64,000 nt of DNA from JBBIJO01 sp037445895 (GTDB lineage Bacteria; Bacteroidota; Ignavibacteria; Kapaibacteriales; UBA2268): NCBI GenBank assembly GCA_037445895.1, contig JBBIJO010000013.1, positions 12,028 to 76,027 of the forward strand. Direction: 5' to 3'. Position 1 is the first letter of the stretch, and every line of letters begins with the position of its first letter. Below, piece after piece: positions 37,020-45,811 of this stretch. The notes under the pieces were generated by a model. That model did not search any database and had not been told where the DNA came from. It saw only the letters and a list, made by a program, of their open reading frames with translations. The position numbers were made by a program, and so were the translations under genes.

Positions 37020-39731
37020 TCAAAATAATTTATTTCCGATTGAAAAATAAGTTTGGAAAGGACCCCAAACAACAGCATTCGGATTTTTTACGAAATAGAA
37101 TGCTCGACCAATTGAAAATTTGGCTGGTCCAATTGGCGTATCGAATCCAATGGTGAAACCTATTCCGTGTTTAAGTTCATTAATTCTAATCACCTCGAAT
37201 TCTTTCCAAATCGAGCCGATACCATAAGAAAGTGAAATAAAGGTATCGAAGTAAATTTGAAAAGGTAATCGATATTGAACATCGAAATTACCGCGGACCA
37301 ATTGTTTCCCTCTGAATTCATCTTCGCGGAAACCGAAAAACGAATCTTGCCCGCCAAGAGAAAAATATTCGGAATACGGTAATCCTTTATCGGCAAAACC
37401 AAAAGTTATCGAAGAGCGAAAAGTAACATCTTTTACCGAGAAATTAATTGTTTGCGAAAAGTAAGCCTTTGTAAACTGCGTAATTTTCTCGAAATTAAAT
37501 AGTGATGTTTCGAGATAAATATCGATTTTCCTCCCATCGGTCGAAAAATCGGCTTTGTTTCGATTATCGAAAGCCAAAGCAAATCGAACAGAAAACAATT
37601 TGTAGAAGTCTGGCTTAAATAATTCATCTTTGAGGAATGAACGTTGACGTTCGAACCGTAAGCCAGCGAAAAGGTTACCGAACCTTTCAATTTGGGTTCC
37701 AACTTTGGCATACAAGCCATATCTTTCGGAGATATTTTCGCTTTCAATTATACTTTCGTATGTGTTGCGCGACAAATTTTTTTTTGGAACAAAATTATAA
37801 GTTCCCCATCGTTCGTAATATCCATCGATAGTAAATGTAAAATCCGATTCGAAAATCCTTGTTTGCGATAATCCAATTTTGCCTAAAAAATTGCGATTCC
37901 CGCCCAGAACGGAAACCATAGATGTCAAACCTATGTTAAATAAGTTTATTTGTATAAAATCGGCGCCACCTTGAAGGTTCCTTTCGTTATCAATTCGGGC
38001 AAGTAAATTTAATATTTGAGTTCCACGCTCTTGGGCATTGATTATCACTTCGCAAGCCGAATGCAAAGTATCGAGTTTGAAATCAATTTGAACATCGCTG
38101 AACAAATCCGTGCTAAGCAGATTAGACCAACTTTGAACAATCTTATCTACATTGGTAAAATCCCCAACTTTAATTGCCAATTCACGTTCAACAAGGAATT
38201 CGCTCGTTTGAATATTTTTGAAAGTAATTTTTGAAATAATGTTGGGAAAAATATTCAATTTGAGCAACTTTGGGTTAGATTTATCGTCCGAAGTTGTAAC
38301 CTTCACAAATGAATAACCATTCTTTGCATAGAATTTCTTAATCGATTCAATCATCTTTCGTCTAAAAAAATCATTGTTTGGTAAACCATAGAAACTTTTT
38401 GCAATAGAATCAATCTCGAACTGATATTCACGAATCTGATTGTTAACAACCACAGAATCAAGTATGGGATAATACTCTACAATAACTCTGATGTTAGGAT
38501 TTGAGCCCAATGAATCGGTATTTTTATCATTATTATTCTCGATACGAACCAGTTTGATTCTATCAATGTCGTTTTTATTAACTCGTTTTAAAAATTCGGA
38601 AAATTTAAGTGTGTGTGGATTAGGATTTTCGCAATTGCAAGTTTCAAATTCTTGGACTATGTTTGAGTCTTCGATTCTTTCCAAATTAATCGTGTTAATA
38701 CAAAACGGGAAGACTTTGAAATAGTTGAAAACTTCTTGTCCAATTACTCCAACAATCGAATCTTTTTTCAAAGATATAAGGTTTTTAATGTTGGGAAGGT
38801 AACGTAATGTAGCTTCTTCACCCTTCTGGATCAATGAATCAAGGTGTGTAAAATTATCATTTCCGTGGGCTCCTATCTGTGGTTCTAATACTATGTCGGC
38901 TTTGCTTTTGGACTTGTCTGTAAATTGCCGCATTAAAATTGATACGACTTGATCGGCTAATGCCCATGGCTTATTCAATTCGGTTCGATTATGTAGCGGA
39001 GAAGTCGTGTTTACTGCAATAATTACATCTGGCTGGAATTCTTTGATTGTCTCAACTGGAAGGTTTGCAAACAAACCTCCATCGACCAACACCATCGAAT
39101 CGTTCTCAATAGGTGTATTACGTAAAGGAATTGTAGCACTTGCTCGCATCGCTGTAACAAGATTTCCGTTGGACATTGATATTGACTTTCCGGTCACTAA
39201 GTCGGTAGCAACTGGGCGGAAAGGCACTTTCAATAAATCGAAGTTTTCCGATAGATAAGCCCCTTTCCATACTAATTTTTGTATAAAAGAGCTAAATTTC
39301 CAACCTTGCGAAATCGCCTTAGGATAAACAATCTTAAACTTGTTGAATCGCAAAGTAGCAAGCGTTCGATCCTTAATTAATTTTTGGTCGAAGAAGAAGT
39401 CTGTGCGTTCCTGTTCCCCGCTCAGCGAAAGGATATCTGACCAATTGCTTGTTAAAGCGATTTCTTCCAACTCTTTTGGAGTATAACCTACGGCGAATAA
39501 TCCTCCTACGAAACAACCTATACTTGTGCCGGAAATACAGGAAATATCGATACCTTCTTTTTCGAAAACTTTAAGAACACCAATTTGCGAAACTCCGCGC
39601 GCACCTCCGCCGCTAAGAACCAAACCAATTTTTACATTTAAATTTTCAGGATAAATGATAAATTCATCGCTGGCAACTGAACAAAAAGAAAAAAATATAA
39701 AAATTGAAAAATAAAGTATAAGCTTTTTCAT
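37020..39731 (-). CDS. Patatin-like phospholipase with POTRA and outer-membrane beta-barrel
   Basis: A 903-residue exported protein. After a signal peptide (about 1-20) comes a patatin lipase domain with oxyanion GGGARG, nucleophile S70 in GTSIG and partner D217 in LVDGGLFANLP, so the catalytic dyad is intact. A linker and a POTRA-like segment (about 465-560) lead into a BamA/FhaC-type barrel (about 590-903) with repeated amphipathic strands and GFREDEFRGKQLVRGNFDVQY and a C-terminal aromatic-ended strand. The layout resembles type Vd autotransporters such as PlpD, common in Bacteroidota. It is last in a minus-strand run after acylphosphatase (11-base gap). Confidence 0.9.
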   Translation of the reverse strand: MKKLILYFSIFIFFSFCSVASDEFIIYPENLNVKIGLVLSGGGARGVSQIGVLKVFEKEGIDISCISGTSIGCFVGGLFAVGYTPKELEEIALTSNWSDILSLSGEQERTDFFFDQKLIKDRTLATLRFNKFKIVYPKAISQGWKFSSFIQKLVWKGAYLSENFDLLKVPFRPVATDLVTGKSISMSNGNLVTAMRASATIPLRNTPIENDSMVLVDGGLFANLPVETIKEFQPDVIIAVNTTSPLHNRTELNKPWALADQVVSILMRQFTDKSKSKADIVLEPQIGAHGNDNFTHLDSLIQKGEEATLRYLPNIKNLISLKKDSIVGVIGQEVFNYFKVFPFCINTINLERIEDSNIVQEFETCNCENPNPHTLKFSEFLKRVNKNDIDRIKLVRIENNNDKNTDSLGSNPNIRVIVEYYPILDSVVVNNQIREYQFEIDSIAKSFYGLPNNDFFRRKMIESIKKFYAKNGYSFVKVTTSDDKSNPKLLKLNIFPNIISKITFKNIQTSEFLVERELAIKVGDFTNVDKIVQSWSNLLSTDLFSDVQIDFKLDTLHSACEVIINAQERGTQILNLLARIDNERNLQGGADFIQINLFNIGLTSMVSVLGGNRNFLGKIGLSQTRIFESDFTFTIDGYYERWGTYNFVPKKNLSRNTYESIIESENISERYGLYAKVGTQIERFGNLFAGLRFERQRSFLKDELFKPDFYKLFSVRFALAFDNRNKADFSTDGRKIDIYLETSLFNFEKITQFTKAYFSQTINFSVKDVTFRSSITFGFADKGLPYSEYFSLGGQDSFFGFREDEFRGKQLVRGNFDVQYRLPFQIYFDTFISLSYGIGSIWKEFEVIRINELKHGIGFTIGFDTPIGPAKFSIGRAFYFVKNPNAVVWGPFQTYFSIGNKLF

Positions 39732-39742
39732 TCAATACCAAA

Positions 39743-40018
39743 TTATCTAATATCGAAACATTGGAAAATATCAATAGGTTCAGAGAATTCAACTTCGACT
39801 TTTTCAACGTAAGAATGCGATGGTCCAACCCGTAAAAGTTCATAAAGCTTTTGCAATTTCCCTTCGTCTCCTTCGGCTACAACATATACTGTTCCATCGA
39901 ACATATTCTTTGCATAGCCGACAAGCCCAAGAGCCGTTGCATTTCGATAAACAAAGTAACGGAACCCTACCCCTTGAACCATACCATAAACTCTGAACTC
40001 GGCTCTCCTATTTGCCAT
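39743..40018 (-). CDS. acyP: Acylphosphatase
   Basis: A 91-residue small alpha/beta enzyme hydrolysing acyl phosphates such as carbamoyl or 1,3-bisphosphoglycerate. The active-site loop RVYGMVQGVGFRYFV contains R20, and N38 lies in GYAKNMFDGTVYVVAEG; both catalytic residues are present. Length is exactly typical (about 90). It starts 2 bases after the DJ-1 family gene stops and precedes the patatin gene by 11 bases. Confidence 0.96.
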   Translation of the reverse strand: MANRRAEFRVYGMVQGVGFRYFVYRNATALGLVGYAKNMFDGTVYVVAEGDEGKLQKLYELLRVGPSHSYVEKVEVEFSEPIDIFQCFDIR

Positions 40019-40020
40019 TC

Positions 40021-40587
40021 CTATTTGTAATAATCATAGACAATATCATTAGCAATTTTTTTTGCTAGTTCACTCCCTTGAAACATTTCGATAATTTTTA
40101 AAGCCATATCGATTGCAGTTCCCGCACCGCGGCTCGTAACAATATTCCCAAAAACCACCGTGCTTTGCACAAGATAGTTTAAATCTCGAAACTTATTTCT
40201 CGCAGTAGGATGACTCGTTATTGAAAAGCCTTTGCCAAGCAATCCCTTTGCCAAAAGAATAGTCGGTGCTGCACAAATTGCAGCAACATAGCGACTCGAT
40301 TGGAGTTGTTTCCTTAAAAGAATGTCCAATTTCCCGTTTTTTAAAAGATTCTCTGTTCCAATAGAGCCACCGGGTAGAAAAATCAAATCAAATATTTCTC
40401 CTTCGTTAATTTCATCGAATGATTTATCCGGAACGATTTTGGTCCCTCGTGAACAAGTAACAATGGGCTTTTCTCCAACAACTAAGACACTAAACCCTGC
40501 TCGACGAAATAAATCGATAGGAACAACAACCTCGACTTCTTCCGTGCCGTCGGCAATTGCGACCAAAATCCTTGGTGCCTCGCTCAT
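40021..40587 (-). CDS. DJ-1/PfpI (ThiJ) family protein
   Basis: A 188-residue flavodoxin-like glutamine-amidotransferase-fold protein. The nucleophilic elbow has C105 in VAAICAAPTILLAKGLL, and an acidic residue near 16-17 (ADGTEEVEVV) matches the glutamate of DJ-1. LIFLPGGSIG is also typical. Members include DJ-1/YajL deglycase or chaperone proteins, and the KGLLGKGFSITSHP stretch is YajL-like. The precise role is debated in the family. It lies between dsbD (17-base gap) and acylphosphatase (2-base gap). Confidence 0.93.
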   Translation of the reverse strand: MSEAPRILVAIADGTEEVEVVVPIDLFRRAGFSVLVVGEKPIVTCSRGTKIVPDKSFDEINEGEIFDLIFLPGGSIGTENLLKNGKLDILLRKQLQSSRYVAAICAAPTILLAKGLLGKGFSITSHPTARNKFRDLNYLVQSTVVFGNIVTSRGAGTAIDMALKIIEMFQGSELAKKIANDIVYDYYK

Positions 40588-40604
40588 ATAAACACATTCA
40601 AAAC

Positions 40605-42596
40605 TTAATTGAAAGCTTTGTTTAAGAAAGCAACAAATTCCCCAACGTCTCGGGTAAAGGCTTTTGTTGCAATGACTTTTTCATCGGCATTTTGGATGAC
40701 ATACAACGGTAATTCAATAGAATTAAACCTTTGCATTTGCATAGATTTATTCGAAATGTATGGCTCTTCGCGTCTATCGGTAAACAATCTCACTTTAACC
40801 ATTTGCGAAAGCAGTTTTCTAACTTCTGGTTTCGTAAACATATTGATTTCCATCCATCGGCAATTAGTACAAGTAAAACCACTAAAATCAATAAATATAG
40901 GTCGTCCACTCTCTTTTGCAAATTTCAAAGCAAGTTGATAATCATCAAACCATTCATTCTGCTTCCCAGCGTTCGAAACTAAAGCGGAGTTTATAGAAGC
41001 AGCCGTAGGATTGACGGAAGAAGAGTTATTCCCAATAATTTCTTGGTAATCGGGAGGAGGCAAAAAAGCATCGAGTTCACCCAATTTTTTCCCAAATAGC
41101 CCACTTACCAAGTAAAAACTTATTGAAATAAAGAAAACAGCAAAGAGAATACGCAAAGTTCCCACACTTTCAATTGGTGAATCGTGTGGTAATTTGAATA
41201 AACCCAAAATATACATAGAAATCATCAACCCACATCCTATCCAAATTCCCAGAAACAGTTCGCGCGGCATAATTCCTAAACCCCACACTAAATCGGTGTT
41301 GCTTATAAATTTAATTGCAGCTGCGATTTCTAAAAACCCCATAATTACTTTGATGTTATTCATCCAACCGCCGGAGCGAGGCATCTTGCTTATAACAGAA
41401 GGAAACAAAGCAAGGAAAAAGAACGGCACCGCAAACACGGCTGAAAAACCAAACATTCCAATTATTGGATAGAACCAATCTCCACCGGCAGCAGAAACCA
41501 ATGCAACTCCAACAAAGGGAACAGTACAAGTAAAAGAAGTCAATGAAAAAGTCAATCCCATTAGTAAAACACTAACGATGCCAGAACCTTGGCTCTTTAC
41601 ATTCAATGCATTTAACCATGATGTTGGTAATTGGAACTCGAACGCACCAAAAAGATTTAAAGAAAAAACTATAAATATCAATGCTATAATTAAATTAAGT
41701 ATCGGATTAGTTGCAAAATTTTGTATTCCCGATGCACCAAAAAATATTGCAAGAATAAACCCCAATGCTGTAAAAGTCAGCATAATCCCTATTCCATATA
41801 CCAATGAGTCCCGCAAACCCTTGCCGGGATTCTTTTCGGCACGTTTAGTAAAAAACGAAACAGTAATAGGAACCATAGGAAATACACAAGGGGTTAGCAG
41901 AGCCAAAGCTCCAGCAGACATAGCAAAAAGCAGATATGTCCAAATGCCTTGTTTCTTAACATTCTCAACCACTCGGGTAGATTCTGTCTTAGAATTCGAT
42001 GTTGAAGTTTGGGAAGATGCAGGGTTCGAAGTTGACGATTGGAAACCTACCGAATTTGTTGAAACACTCGAAATTGTATCCACCGATGTCGAGGTTCGAA
42101 CACCAGACTTTATCAAAGTTTTGTATTCTAACCCTGGAAGGCACAAATCATTTTTACATTGTTGAACAAAAACCTCTGCGAACACCTTGTCTTTGTCGAA
42201 ATCTATGTCTTTTGAAGCAACAACAGGAACTTCGAAGGTGAATTTGCCGGAAAAAGTCCGAATGTCAATGTAAAAAGCACTATCGTATTTCACCTTTGGT
42301 TTTGGGGTTTTAATTTTTCCTTTTATGGCGAGCAATTCTTTCGGTGCAAATGATATTTCCGTTTTTTGGGGTCCAAGGCCCTCGGGGCCAACCTGTTCAA
42401 CAATATCGTAAATATACCAACCTTTCTCAAATTCGAAACTTATTTTTACAACAAAGCTTTCCCCGGATTTAACTTGGGATTTTGTTGGTTCCGCAAACCA
42501 ATTAAAATGTTGGTTTGCATCTTTTGCATCAAGGCTGAAATGGAAAACAAACACAGCCAAAAATAAACAAACCCAGTTTATAATTTTAACTACCAT
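40605..42596 (-). CDS. dsbD: Thiol:disulfide interchange protein DsbD
   Basis: DsbD moves electrons from cytoplasmic thioredoxin across the inner membrane to periplasmic reductases and c-type cytochrome maturation. The 663-residue product has a signal helix, an N-terminal alpha-like domain (about 28-170), a Ser/Thr-rich linker, a membrane core of about eight helices (LTPCVFPMVPITVSFF with its redox Cys and SFTCTVPFVG with the second), and a C-terminal thioredoxin domain with FTCTNCRW. I chose the ATG at 42596, preceded by GGGAT; a TTG four codons earlier is the alternative. It fits functionally with ccmB elsewhere in the window. Confidence 0.94.
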   Translation of the reverse strand: MVVKIINWVCLFLAVFVFHFSLDAKDANQHFNWFAEPTKSQVKSGESFVVKISFEFEKGWYIYDIVEQVGPEGLGPQKTEISFAPKELLAIKGKIKTPKPKVKYDSAFYIDIRTFSGKFTFEVPVVASKDIDFDKDKVFAEVFVQQCKNDLCLPGLEYKTLIKSGVRTSTSVDTISSVSTNSVGFQSSTSNPASSQTSTSNSKTESTRVVENVKKQGIWTYLLFAMSAGALALLTPCVFPMVPITVSFFTKRAEKNPGKGLRDSLVYGIGIMLTFTALGFILAIFFGASGIQNFATNPILNLIIALIFIVFSLNLFGAFEFQLPTSWLNALNVKSQGSGIVSVLLMGLTFSLTSFTCTVPFVGVALVSAAGGDWFYPIIGMFGFSAVFAVPFFFLALFPSVISKMPRSGGWMNNIKVIMGFLEIAAAIKFISNTDLVWGLGIMPRELFLGIWIGCGLMISMYILGLFKLPHDSPIESVGTLRILFAVFFISISFYLVSGLFGKKLGELDAFLPPPDYQEIIGNNSSSVNPTAASINSALVSNAGKQNEWFDDYQLALKFAKESGRPIFIDFSGFTCTNCRWMEINMFTKPEVRKLLSQMVKVRLFTDRREEPYISNKSMQMQRFNSIELPLYVIQNADEKVIATKAFTRDVGEFVAFLNKAFN

Positions 42597-42674
42597 ATCG
42601 TATCCCAACTTTTAAACATATAGAAACGAAATGACTATTTAAAAATTTCAACGATTAGCGAAAATAAAATAATA

Positions 42675-43694
42675 CTATTTATTGAGCCTACTTGTCGATT
42701 CAGGAAGACTTCGTGCTTTGAAAATATCGGGAACCATTTTATAGGGATACTTTTTCGACAATTCACCAAGTGCAATAGCTTCGGTAGATACTGCAAGGTT
42801 TTTCCCCATAAAGATAGGTAGTTTAACCAAGGGAATTTCAACATCTAAAATATAACAAGGATATTCGGCCCGAGTGAACCTATCGCGTTCGCTAACAATC
42901 ACATCCTTTGTATCGGGAGGAATTAATTCAACGACTAAATCAACTTGTGCTTCTTGCTTCACTGCTTGTAATCCAAACAAATGTTTGACATCAATCACAC
43001 CCAAACCGCGGATTTCCAGAAAGAATTGCGACGCCGGAGGGCTTGTTCCAAAAATACGATTCTCCCATTTCTTTTTTACAATAACGATATCGTCGGCTAC
43101 CATCCGATGCCCACGTTCAATCAAATCCAGTGTTAACTCACTTTTCCCAATCCCCGGCTCGGCAATTATTAATATTCCCATACCATAGATTTCGACCAAA
43201 CTTCCGTGGACAGTTGCTCTTTGAGCAAAATGATCGTCGAGAAAATCCAACAATTTATAGGCTGCTGTTACAGTAGCTAAAGAAGTCGAAAAAACCGGTA
43301 TTTGTTTCTGTTGGAAAATACGAAGCAAGTATTCAGGTAAAACCAGATTGCAAGTTGTTATCACGCAAGGGATTCGAAACTCCGAAACCTTACTAATTAT
43401 CTCAATCTTTGCTTTGCGGGTTAATGTTTCGAGATATCGAAGTTCGGTTTTACCTAATACAATAATTGTATCTTCATAAAAATTCTCGAAAAAACCAGTC
43501 AATGCAAGCTGTGGACGCAGAATCGACGACCTACAAATTTTCCTATGTAAATCGGTTACCTCGTTCCTTTGAACTAATTCGAAGTCCTTTTTAGCAAATA
43601 TATCGCTAACAAAAAGTTCTTCTTTCAAGGTAATGACCGAACGATTTAAATTTCGTTTCTCGAATCCCGGCTCGCTTTTATCTTTTTCATCCAT
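42675..43694 (-). CDS. hprK: HPr kinase/phosphorylase
   Basis: HprK phosphorylates and dephosphorylates a serine of HPr using ATP or pyrophosphate, linking carbon status to regulation. The 339-residue product has the N-terminal Mur-like domain, the catalytic-loop histidine in RATVHGSLVEIYG, the P-loop AEPGIGKS at 178-185 (the first glycine of the usual GxSGIGKS is alanine and the serine is proline), and the HprK signature LEIRGLGVIDVKHLFG. Functionally important residues otherwise look intact. No ptsH or other PTS gene is in the window, as in many Bacteroidota-type genomes that keep hprK without a full PTS. Confidence 0.94.
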   Translation of the reverse strand: MDEKDKSEPGFEKRNLNRSVITLKEELFVSDIFAKKDFELVQRNEVTDLHRKICRSSILRPQLALTGFFENFYEDTIIVLGKTELRYLETLTRKAKIEIISKVSEFRIPCVITTCNLVLPEYLLRIFQQKQIPVFSTSLATVTAAYKLLDFLDDHFAQRATVHGSLVEIYGMGILIIAEPGIGKSELTLDLIERGHRMVADDIVIVKKKWENRIFGTSPPASQFFLEIRGLGVIDVKHLFGLQAVKQEAQVDLVVELIPPDTKDVIVSERDRFTRAEYPCYILDVEIPLVKLPIFMGKNLAVSTEAIALGELSKKYPYKMVPDIFKARSLPESTSRLNK

Positions 43695-43732
43695 ATTATA
43701 ATTATTCTACTCCATTACCACTCACAAAAATA

Positions 43733-43764
43733 AAAAACCGTCCCCAAAAACGGGACAGTTTTTT
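43733..43764. terminator. Bidirectional hairpin terminator between fba and hprK
   Basis: An A-rich tract, then GTCCC and a CAAAAAC loop, then GGGAC followed by a T run; the outer AAAAC/GTTTT also pairs with one internal mismatch. It can form a stem of about 11 pairs and has a T run on both strands. It lies just after the aldolase gene on the minus strand, where it should end aldolase transcription before hprK. Confidence 0.75.
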
Positions 43765-43781
43765 TATTAGCAAAAAATCAA

Positions 43782-44846
43782 TTATGCAACGGTTATTTCT
43801 TTGCATAGATAAACGTCTTGAATTGTATTTAAAAGTCGGACGCCTTCGCTCATTGGTTTTTGAAATGCTTTTCTTCCAGATATTAACCCCATACCCCCGG
43901 CGCGCTTATTAATAACTGCCGTTGCGGCTGCGTCTGCCAAATCGTTTTCTCCCGAAGCACCCCCACTATTTATTAAGCCAATCCTACCCATATAATTATT
44001 CACAACTTGATAACGACATAAGTCGATTGGATGGTCTGAGCATAAATCGGAATACATCCGCTTATCAAATTTTCCGTAACTTTGACCACCTTCGTTCAAC
44101 GCAAGATATCCACCGTTATTTTCAGGAAGCTTTTGTTTTATTATGTCCGCTTGTATAGTTGCTCCAAGATGATTGGCTTGCCCCGTTAAATCGGCAGAAA
44201 CGTGGTAGTCCTTATCCCTTTTAAATGCTGGATTACGCAAATAGCACCAAAGAATAGTGGCCATTCCTAACTCGTGGGCAATGGCAAATGCTTCCGAAAC
44301 CTCTACAATTTGGCGAGAACTTTCATTGCTTCCAAAATAAATTGTAGCGCCAACGGCAGAAGCACCCAAATTGTAGGCTTCTTCAATAGTCCCAAAGAGA
44401 ATCTGATCGTATTTGTTCGGGTAAGTCAGTAACTCGTTGTGGTTAATTTTGACGATGAAGGGAATTTTGTGTGCATATCGACGCGAAACAATACTTAGCA
44501 CACCAAAAGTTGATGCAACAGCATTGCAACTACCTTCGATGGCTAACTTCACTATATTTTCTGGGTCGAAATAAATAGGATTTCGCGCGAAGCTTGCTCC
44601 GCCTGAGTGTTCGATTCCTTGATCAACTGGCAAAATGGAAAGGTATCCTGTTCCGGCAAGACGACCAGAATTGAAAATACGCTGTAAGTTTGCAATAACA
44701 CGATTGTTGCGATTTGAATTCAAAAATACTTTATCGACAAAGTCGGGCGAAGGAAGAGTTAACTCCGTTTTTGAAACTTTGGGTGTGTTGTAGTTCAAAA
44801 GGTAATCCGCCTTTTCACCGAGAAGTTCTTGGATTTTTTCAATCAT
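43782..44846 (-). CDS. fbaB: Class I fructose-bisphosphate aldolase (FbaB/DhnA type)
   Basis: A 354-residue cytoplasmic aldolase that splits fructose 1,6-bisphosphate in glycolysis or makes it in gluconeogenesis through a lysine Schiff base. Family landmarks are LPVDQGIEHSGGASF, FIVKINHNELL, the ADIIKQK stretch at 233-239 that lines up with the Schiff-base lysine region, and the phosphate-binding SGGASGEND and AGGMGLISGRKAF. The start at 44846 is chosen because TAGGAGG lies just upstream, the strongest Shine-Dalgarno in the window; the open frame extends 17 codons further up without family match. A terminator follows directly. Confidence 0.95.
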   Translation of the reverse strand: MIEKIQELLGEKADYLLNYNTPKVSKTELTLPSPDFVDKVFLNSNRNNRVIANLQRIFNSGRLAGTGYLSILPVDQGIEHSGGASFARNPIYFDPENIVKLAIEGSCNAVASTFGVLSIVSRRYAHKIPFIVKINHNELLTYPNKYDQILFGTIEEAYNLGASAVGATIYFGSNESSRQIVEVSEAFAIAHELGMATILWCYLRNPAFKRDKDYHVSADLTGQANHLGATIQADIIKQKLPENNGGYLALNEGGQSYGKFDKRMYSDLCSDHPIDLCRYQVVNNYMGRIGLINSGGASGENDLADAAATAVINKRAGGMGLISGRKAFQKPMSEGVRLLNTIQDVYLCKEITVA

Positions 44847-44883
44847 AAATAACCTCCTACCTGATAAAAACAAAATTATTTTA

Positions 44884-44891
44884 CAAAAATA
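44884..44891 (-). promoter_or_regulatory. Candidate -7 element upstream of fbaB
   Basis: On the minus strand the bases read TATTTTTG, a TAnnTTTG match, about 38 bases before the chosen start codon and upstream of its TAGGAGG. No good -33 element is seen at 19-21 bases. Confidence 0.35.
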
Positions 44892-44971
44892 AATCAAAAA
44901 TTTGAAAATTTTGAATATCTATATAAAAATCGTTAATTTTATAACGCATCATTTTTTTATTTTTTAACGAA

Positions 44972-45742
44972 ATGACCCTTAGAAGTGTATTAAAAAAATA
45001 TGACTACCTAATAGTTGCCCATCGCGGTTCAAGCGGTGTGGCACCAGAAAATACCATATCGTCCTTCATCGAAGCGATAAATTCGGGTGCTCACTGTATT
45101 GAAATGGATATTCAAGTTACAAGCGATGGCATTCCCATTGTCTTTCACGATAAATGGCTAAGTAGAACAACCAATGGCACGGGGCTTATTCAAAATCTAA
45201 CATTCAGGGAAATCCAAAAACTCGATAGTGGTAGTTGGTTTTCGAATCGTTTCTCCAACGAGACAATACCCTCTTTAGAAGATGTGTTCCGCCTAACAAA
45301 AAACCGAATCGTTTACAATATTGAATTGAAAAATCTTGGCAGTAATCCAGAAAAACACATCGAAAGAATAGTTAATTTGATTTATCAATATAATTTTAAT
45401 GAAAAAATTATCATATCGTCGTTTTATTATAGTCAACTTAAATTAATTAAGCAAATTGATGCAAAAATACCAACTGTTGCTATTCGAATCCCGAAGGATA
45501 TTACATTGCCATCGAAAATTGCTCGAACAATAGGATGCGAAGGTTTAGTTTGTTCAATAGATGAAATCAACAACGTTTTTGCTCAAGATGCCAATGATAA
45601 TGGCCTATTCCTTGGTGTGTATTCAATTGACAATGCTAAGGAACTGGGTTTTGTATTACAATATAATATCAAAGCAATCATAACGAATTTCCCTCGAACA
45701 ATTCTCGAACTGCTTAAAACGAAACACCACGCAAAAGTGTAA
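44972..45742 (+). CDS. Glycerophosphodiester phosphodiesterase
   Basis: A 256-residue GDPD hydrolysing glycerophosphodiesters from phospholipid turnover to glycerol 3-phosphate and an alcohol. The TIM-barrel active site is clear: H17 and R18 in VAHRGSSG, E26 in APENT, E44 and D46 in IEMDIQVT, and H59 in VFHDKWLSRTTNG. No signal peptide is present, so it resembles the cytoplasmic UgpQ type. It stands alone, divergent from the aldolase gene and followed by a hairpin terminator. Confidence 0.94.
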   Translation: MTLRSVLKKYDYLIVAHRGSSGVAPENTISSFIEAINSGAHCIEMDIQVTSDGIPIVFHDKWLSRTTNGTGLIQNLTFREIQKLDSGSWFSNRFSNETIPSLEDVFRLTKNRIVYNIELKNLGSNPEKHIERIVNLIYQYNFNEKIIISSFYYSQLKLIKQIDAKIPTVAIRIPKDITLPSKIARTIGCEGLVCSIDEINNVFAQDANDNGLFLGVYSIDNAKELGFVLQYNIKAIITNFPRTILELLKTKHHAKV

Positions 45743-45758
45743 ATGCACCCCACGCTAT

Positions 45759-45790
45759 AAAAAAGGCTATCCAAATTGGACAGCCTTTTT
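45759..45790. terminator. Bidirectional hairpin terminator after the GDPD gene
   Basis: AAAAAGGCT-A-TCC, a loop AAATT, then GGA-C-AGCCTTTTT form a stem of about 12 pairs with one mismatch, flanked by A and T runs. It sits between the convergent GDPD and giant T9SS genes and could stop transcription from both. Confidence 0.8.
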
Positions 45791-45811
45791 AGCAACACAA
45801 GGCAAAAATAC

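Noticed and set aside
41578..42165. 195-codon open frame on the plus strand
   Set aside because: It is antisense to the membrane core of dsbD and has no motif; such long antisense frames are expected from the codon bias here.
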